The notes under the pieces: generated by a model | Databases searched by the model: none | Seen by the model: only the letters and a program-made list of their open reading frames with translations | What the model was told of the DNA's origin: nothing | Shown: positions 12,601 to 16,759 of the stretch, piece after piece | Numbering within the stretch: the first letter of the stretch is position 1 | Layout: every line of letters starts with the position of its first letter | Program-made: the position numbers and the translations under genes | NCBI GenBank assembly: GCA_023231165.1 | Contig: JALNVY010000026.1 | Span: 1 to 16,759 of the forward strand | Length of the DNA: 16,759 nt | Direction of reading: 5' to 3' | Source of the DNA: Syntrophales bacterium | GTDB lineage: Bacteria > Desulfobacterota > Syntrophia > Syntrophales > UBA8958

Positions 12601-12639
12601 CATGACGGCTTACTGAGATCGCGAAACCGAAAGGATAAT

Positions 12640-15600
12640 ATGGGCGAGTTTCGAAAAATTTTTGGACGGATAAGGAAGATCGTAGATATTCCCAATTTGA
12701 TCGATATCCAGGTCAAATCATATGAAAAATTTCTCCAGATGGACACACTTTCTGAGAAACGGGGGAATTTCGGTCTTCAGGGGGCCTTTAAGAGCGTCTT
12801 CCCCATTTCGGACTACAGCAAGAAATGCTCTCTTGAATTCGTTAGTTACAAGATCGGCGGTGTTCGCTACGATGTCAAGGAGTGCATTCAGAAGGGAATG
12901 AGCTATGCGGCCCCACTGAAGATAGTGGTAAGGCTGCTTATCTTTGATGTCGACCCGGGTACGGGTCAGAAGCAGATCAGTAATATAAAGGAGCAGGAAA
13001 TTTATTTCGGTGAAATTCCTTTAATGACCGAAAACGGGACGTTTATTGTTAATGGAACGGAACGGGTCATCGTCAGCCAGCTCCATCGCTCTCCGGGAAT
13101 CTTTTTCGATCACGACAAAGGGAAAACCCTGGCCAGCGGGAAACTGATCTATTCGGCCCGCGTGATCCCCATTCGGGGGTCCTGGCTGGATCTGGAATTC
13201 GATTCGAAGGATATTCTTTACGTGCGTATCGACCGCAGACGTAAGATGCCGGTCACGATCCTGCTGAAGGCCATGGGTAATTCAACAGAATTCATCTTGA
13301 ATTATTTTTACAGCATTGAAACAATATTTCTGGATGAGGAACAGTTTTTCATGGCTGTAGATGGGTCGCTCATGGGAGAGAAGGCCCCTGATGATATAAA
13401 GGAGCTCAAATCGGGAGAGGTTATTGTAAAAAAGGGCAGAAAAATCAACAAGGTATTGTTGAAGAAGATGTCTGATGCGGGGATTAACCGCATTGCTATG
13501 GAGGAAACAGATGTCATCGGCAAGATCCTTTCCTCTGACATCCTGGACCCTGAGACAGGGGAGATCCTGCTTCGGTGTAACGAAGAACTTACCCTAGATG
13601 GTCTGAAACTCTTGCGGGCAAAAAATATTAAAGAAGTCCGTTTCGTTCATCTCGATGAAGAGCGAGCCAATGCCTCGATCCGCGATACCCTCCTGGCTGA
13701 CCGGATCGAAGCTGTGGAAGATGCCGTCATAGAAATCTATCGGCGCCTCCGGCCCAGCAATCCGCCCACACCTGAGACGGCCAATGCCTTTTTTCGTAGC
13801 CTCTTTTTTGAACCGGAAACCTATGATCTGTCCGATGTTGGCCGCGCCAAGATGAATTATAAGCTCCGTCTCGATGTCCCCACAGATGTTACGGTCCTGA
13901 GAAAAGAAGATATCATGGCGGCGGTGAAATATCTCATCGAGCTGAAGAACGGCGGTGGTGATTACAGTGTTGACGATATTGATCATCTTGGCAACCGGCG
14001 GGTGAGATCCGTGGGGGAACTGATTGAAAATCAATATCGAATCGGTTTGGTCCGGATGGAAAGAGCCATCAAGGAAAAGATGAGTTTACAAGATATTGAG
14101 ACCATGATGCCCCATGATCTTGTCAACGCCAAGCCGGTTTCGGCCGTGGTAAACGAGTTTTTTGGCAGCAGTCAGTTGTCTCAGTTCATGGATCAGACCA
14201 ATCCATTATCCGAGATTACCCATAAACGAAGGCTTTCCGCTCTCGGTCCGGGCGGGCTCACCAGAGAGAGAGCGGGATTTGAAGTCCGGGATGTCCATCC
14301 TACCCATTACGGACGGATTTGTCCCGTAGAGACGCCGGAAGGACCCAACATCGGTCTTATTGTTTCCCTGAGTACCTATGCCAGGGTTAATGAGTTCGGT
14401 TTTATTGAAACCCCTTATCGCCTTGTCGAGAACGGACGGGTTCTGGATGAAGTCCGCTACATGACGGCTATCGAAGAGGAAAATTTTATTGTTGCCCAAG
14501 CGGATCGCCCTCTCGATAAGGAGGGAAGGTTTATTGGCGAGATGATCTCTGCCCGTAAGGGTGGCGATTTTATCACCGTCGAACCCTCCGAGATCAACTA
14601 TATGGACGTTTCCCCCACTCAACTGGTCAGTGTTGCGGCGACGCTCATCCCGTTCCTTGAACACGATGATGCCAACCGGGCGCTCATGGGATCAAATATG
14701 CAGCGACAGGCTGTGCCGCTCATGCGTCCCGCCGTTCCGCTGGTCGGTACGGGGATGGAAGCGATTGTGGCAAGAGATTCCGGCGCCGTTGTGGCGGCAA
14801 AAAGGGATGGGGTAGTGGAAACGGTCGATGCCTCGCGAATCGTCGTAAAATGTGACGGAGCGGAGGACGATAACCTGGATATCGGGGTAGATATCTATAA
14901 TCTGATCAAATACCAACGCTCCAATCAAGATACCTGCTTCAACCAGAAACCTATTGCCGTCAAAGGTGATCGTGTATGCCGGGGTGATATTATTGCCGAC
15001 GGTCCCGCCACCGATAATGGCGAACTGGCCTTGGGACGGAATGTCATGGTAGCCTTCATGTCCTGGGGAGGTTATAACTATGAAGATTCTATATTAGTCA
15101 GCGAGCGGGTGGTCAAGGAAGATATCTATACCTCGATTCATATCGAAGAATTCGAGACCATGGCCCGGGATACAAAGCTGGGGAAAGAGGAGATCACCAG
15201 GGATATCCCGAATGTGGGCGAAGAGGCACTGAAGAACCTTGATGACAGCGGTATCGTTCGGATGGGTGTTTCCGTCAAGCCGGGCGATATCCTGGTGGGA
15301 AAGATCACGCCCAAGGGAGAGACGCAGTTATCCTCAGAAGAAAAGTTGCTCCGGGCGATCTTTGGAGAAAAAGCCAGTGATGTTAGAGACACATCCCTCC
15401 GAGTGCCTCCCGGGGTCGAAGGGACCGTTATTGATGCCAAGATCTTCACCCGCAAGGGAGTTGAAAAAGATCATCGTTCCCAGGAAATCGAAGAGGAAGC
15501 TCTGAACTCCATTGAAAAGGACCGGACTGATGAAATCCGGATTATTTTCAATTCCGTGCGACTCAGAATCTCGGAGATGCTTACAGGTAAGGCAGTGGCT

Positions 15601-16725
15601 GCCAAACTTGCCGATGCAAAGAAGAAGGTATATCTCAAAAAGGGAGATGTGATTACAAGTGAATTTTTAAATAAAATACCCTTTGATCTGTGGAAGGATA
15701 TCGCCCTTGTAGAGGCTGAAGAGACGGAAGAAAAGATCCGCATGCTCCATGAAAATCTGGCCCGGAAGACCGAACTTGTCGATGCGTATTTTAAGGAAAA
15801 AGTCGAGAAACTGAAAGCTGGCGATGAGTTGCCCCCCGGTGTTATTAAAATGGTAAAGGTCTATGTGGCCATCAAGAGGAAGCTCTCCGTGGGAGATAAA
15901 ATGGCTGGTCGTCACGGGAACAAGGGGGTGCTTTCCCGTATCCTGCCGGAAGAGGATATGCCCTTCTTTACGGACGGGACCCAGGTGGATATCGTTCTTA
16001 ATCCCTTGGGCGTTCCCTCCCGAATGAATGTGGGCCAGATTCTGGAAACCCATCTGGGATGGGCGGCCAAGGGCCTGGGTGATAAAATAAACCAGATGTT
16101 GAAAGCGCAGGAGAACCTGGAACTGGTCAAGAAAGAGATCAAGGCGATCTACGCATCGCCGGAGTGTGAACGTTTTGTAAACGCTGCCACTGACGATGAA
16201 ATACAACGGCTTGTTTACCGGTTGAAAAGTGGAGTGGCGTTTTCAACGCCTGTCTTTGACGGTGCCGATGAAAGTGAAATCCGTCACATGCTCAAGATGG
16301 CAAATCTTCCTGAAAAGGGTCAGACGGTGCTGTTCGATGGCAGGACAGGAGAACCCTTTGATCAGGAGATTACGGTAGGAATGATCTACATGCTAAAACT
16401 CCATCACCTGGTAGACAACAAGATCCATGCCCGTTCCATCGGGCCATACTCACTAGTTACCCAGCCACCCTTAGGAGGCAAGGCGCAGTTCGGTGGACAG
16501 CGCCTTGGCGAGATGGAAGTATGGGCCATGGAGGCTTACGGCGCCGCCTATTCCCTCCAGGAATTTCTGACGGTGAAATCGGACGACGTGGCGGGCAGAA
16601 CGAGAATGTACGAGGCCATCGTTAAAGGGGAGCATACCCTGGAACCGGGCCTGCCGGAGTCCTTCAACGTACTCGTCAAGGAACTCCAGAGCCTCTGCCT
16701 GGACGTCGAATTAATCGAGGAATAA
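12640..16725 (+). CDS. rpoB: DNA-directed RNA polymerase beta subunit
   Basis: The complete 1361-residue beta subunit is slightly longer than the 1342 residues of E. coli. The rifampicin region (about residues 507-540) reads S-S-Q-L-S-Q-F-M-D-Q and T-H-K-R-R-L-S-A-L-G-P-G-G. The residues equivalent to E. coli Asp516, His526 and Ser531 are Asp518, His528 and Ser533, so no common resistance change is present there. Further signatures are V-E-T-P-E-G-P-N-I-G-L-I, W-G-G-Y-N-Y-E-D-S-I, the active-site K-M-A-G-R-H-G-N-K-G near 1087-1096, and P-L-G-G-K-A-Q-F-G-G-Q-R-L-G-E-M-E near the C-terminus, which ends in the region that contacts beta-prime. AAAGGAT precedes the ATG. rpoC follows 17 bases after the stop. 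Confidence 0.98.
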   Translation: MGEFRKIFGRIRKIVDIPNLIDIQVKSYEKFLQMDTLSEKRGNFGLQGAFKSVFPISDYSKKCSLEFVSYKIGGVRYDVKECIQKGMSYAAPLKIVVRLLIFDVDPGTGQKQISNIKEQEIYFGEIPLMTENGTFIVNGTERVIVSQLHRSPGIFFDHDKGKTLASGKLIYSARVIPIRGSWLDLEFDSKDILYVRIDRRRKMPVTILLKAMGNSTEFILNYFYSIETIFLDEEQFFMAVDGSLMGEKAPDDIKELKSGEVIVKKGRKINKVLLKKMSDAGINRIAMEETDVIGKILSSDILDPETGEILLRCNEELTLDGLKLLRAKNIKEVRFVHLDEERANASIRDTLLADRIEAVEDAVIEIYRRLRPSNPPTPETANAFFRSLFFEPETYDLSDVGRAKMNYKLRLDVPTDVTVLRKEDIMAAVKYLIELKNGGGDYSVDDIDHLGNRRVRSVGELIENQYRIGLVRMERAIKEKMSLQDIETMMPHDLVNAKPVSAVVNEFFGSSQLSQFMDQTNPLSEITHKRRLSALGPGGLTRERAGFEVRDVHPTHYGRICPVETPEGPNIGLIVSLSTYARVNEFGFIETPYRLVENGRVLDEVRYMTAIEEENFIVAQADRPLDKEGRFIGEMISARKGGDFITVEPSEINYMDVSPTQLVSVAATLIPFLEHDDANRALMGSNMQRQAVPLMRPAVPLVGTGMEAIVARDSGAVVAAKRDGVVETVDASRIVVKCDGAEDDNLDIGVDIYNLIKYQRSNQDTCFNQKPIAVKGDRVCRGDIIADGPATDNGELALGRNVMVAFMSWGGYNYEDSILVSERVVKEDIYTSIHIEEFETMARDTKLGKEEITRDIPNVGEEALKNLDDSGIVRMGVSVKPGDILVGKITPKGETQLSSEEKLLRAIFGEKASDVRDTSLRVPPGVEGTVIDAKIFTRKGVEKDHRSQEIEEEALNSIEKDRTDEIRIIFNSVRLRISEMLTGKAVAAKLADAKKKVYLKKGDVITSEFLNKIPFDLWKDIALVEAEETEEKIRMLHENLARKTELVDAYFKEKVEKLKAGDELPPGVIKMVKVYVAIKRKLSVGDKMAGRHGNKGVLSRILPEEDMPFFTDGTQVDIVLNPLGVPSRMNVGQILETHLGWAAKGLGDKINQMLKAQENLELVKKEIKAIYASPECERFVNAATDDEIQRLVYRLKSGVAFSTPVFDGADESEIRHMLKMANLPEKGQTVLFDGRTGEPFDQEITVGMIYMLKLHHLVDNKIHARSIGPYSLVTQPPLGGKAQFGGQRLGEMEVWAMEAYGAAYSLQEFLTVKSDDVAGRTRMYEAIVKGEHTLEPGLPESFNVLVKELQSLCLDVELIEE

Positions 16726-16730
16726 AGTTA

Positions 16731-16735
16731 AGGAG
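16731..16735 (+). promoter_or_regulatory. Shine-Dalgarno sequence of rpoC
   Basis: AGGAG lies seven bases before GTG 16743. It is too close (three bases) to the alternative ATG at 16739, which opens a different frame, so it decides in favour of the GTG. Confidence 0.65.
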
Positions 16736-16742
16736 AGCATGC

Positions 16743-16759
16743 GTGGAAGACGTATTCAC
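16743..16759 (+). CDS. rpoC: DNA-directed RNA polymerase beta-prime subunit, first codons (partial)
   Basis: Only five codons and two bases are inside the window. GTG-GAA-GAC-GTA-TTC reads M-E-D-V-F, which resembles the start of many beta-prime subunits (M-E-D-x-F or M-K-D-L-F). Its place right after rpoB and behind AGGAG is the expected one. The identification depends mainly on gene order, as almost no sequence is visible. Confidence 0.75.

Noticed and set aside
14158..14260. Rifampicin-resistance changes in rpoB
   Set aside because: The residues matching E. coli 516, 526 and 531 are the usual sensitive ones (Asp, His, Ser).

Overview
The window is a conserved core-genome segment. It looks like a Gram-negative, deltaproteobacterium-type organism (Desulfobacterota, perhaps near Syntrophus/Smithella). 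This rests on the gene order (heptose kinase - DUF4416 - yicC - gmk - rpoZ, and tRNAs - rpmG - tRNA-Trp - secE - nusG - rplKAJL - rpoBC), on protein character recalled from memory, and on a heptose kinase that implies LPS. The genus is a guess. Every protein gene is on the + strand; the only minus-strand gene found is one tRNA-Pro. No transposase, integrase, CRISPR array or phage gene was found.

Left part (1-5614): the 3' end of an LPS heptose kinase gene, a DUF4416 gene, yicC, gmk and rpoZ form a tightly packed, partly overlapping set, and pyrF starts inside the end of rpoZ. After about 220 bp without a recognisable gene come rlmB (23S rRNA 2'-O-methyltransferase) and a lone pilC/gspF inner-membrane gene.

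Middle part (5615-8790): tRNA-Pro(CGG) lies on the opposite strand immediately after pilC, with its own likely promoter. A candidate forward terminator lies beyond it. Then come a small zinc-ribbon DUF1178 gene and the most notable gene here: one 770-residue ORF joining a complete CysM/CysK-type cysteine synthase to a complete but divergent cysteinyl-tRNA synthetase.

Right part (8680-16759): a good sigma-70-like promoter precedes a run of tRNA-Thr(TGT), tRNA-Tyr(GTA), tRNA-Gly(TCC), tRNA-Thr(GGT), rpmG, tRNA-Trp(CCA), secE, nusG, rplK, rplA, rplJ, rplL, rpoB and the first codons of rpoC. The tuf gene that many bacteria carry between tRNA-Thr(GGT) and this rpmG/tRNA-Trp block is absent. An L10-type mRNA leader precedes rplJ, and a clean hairpin covers the rplL stop codon ahead of rpoB. 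Together this block supplies translation (tRNAs, L33, L11, L1, L10, L12), secretion (SecE), transcription elongation (NusG) and RNA polymerase.

No previously undescribed defence or mobile system was found. The observations worth checking are the synthase-synthetase fusion with an altered zinc site, the antisense tRNA-Pro arrangement, unpaired T-stem positions in two tRNAs, and RNA structures in the ribosomal protein operon.
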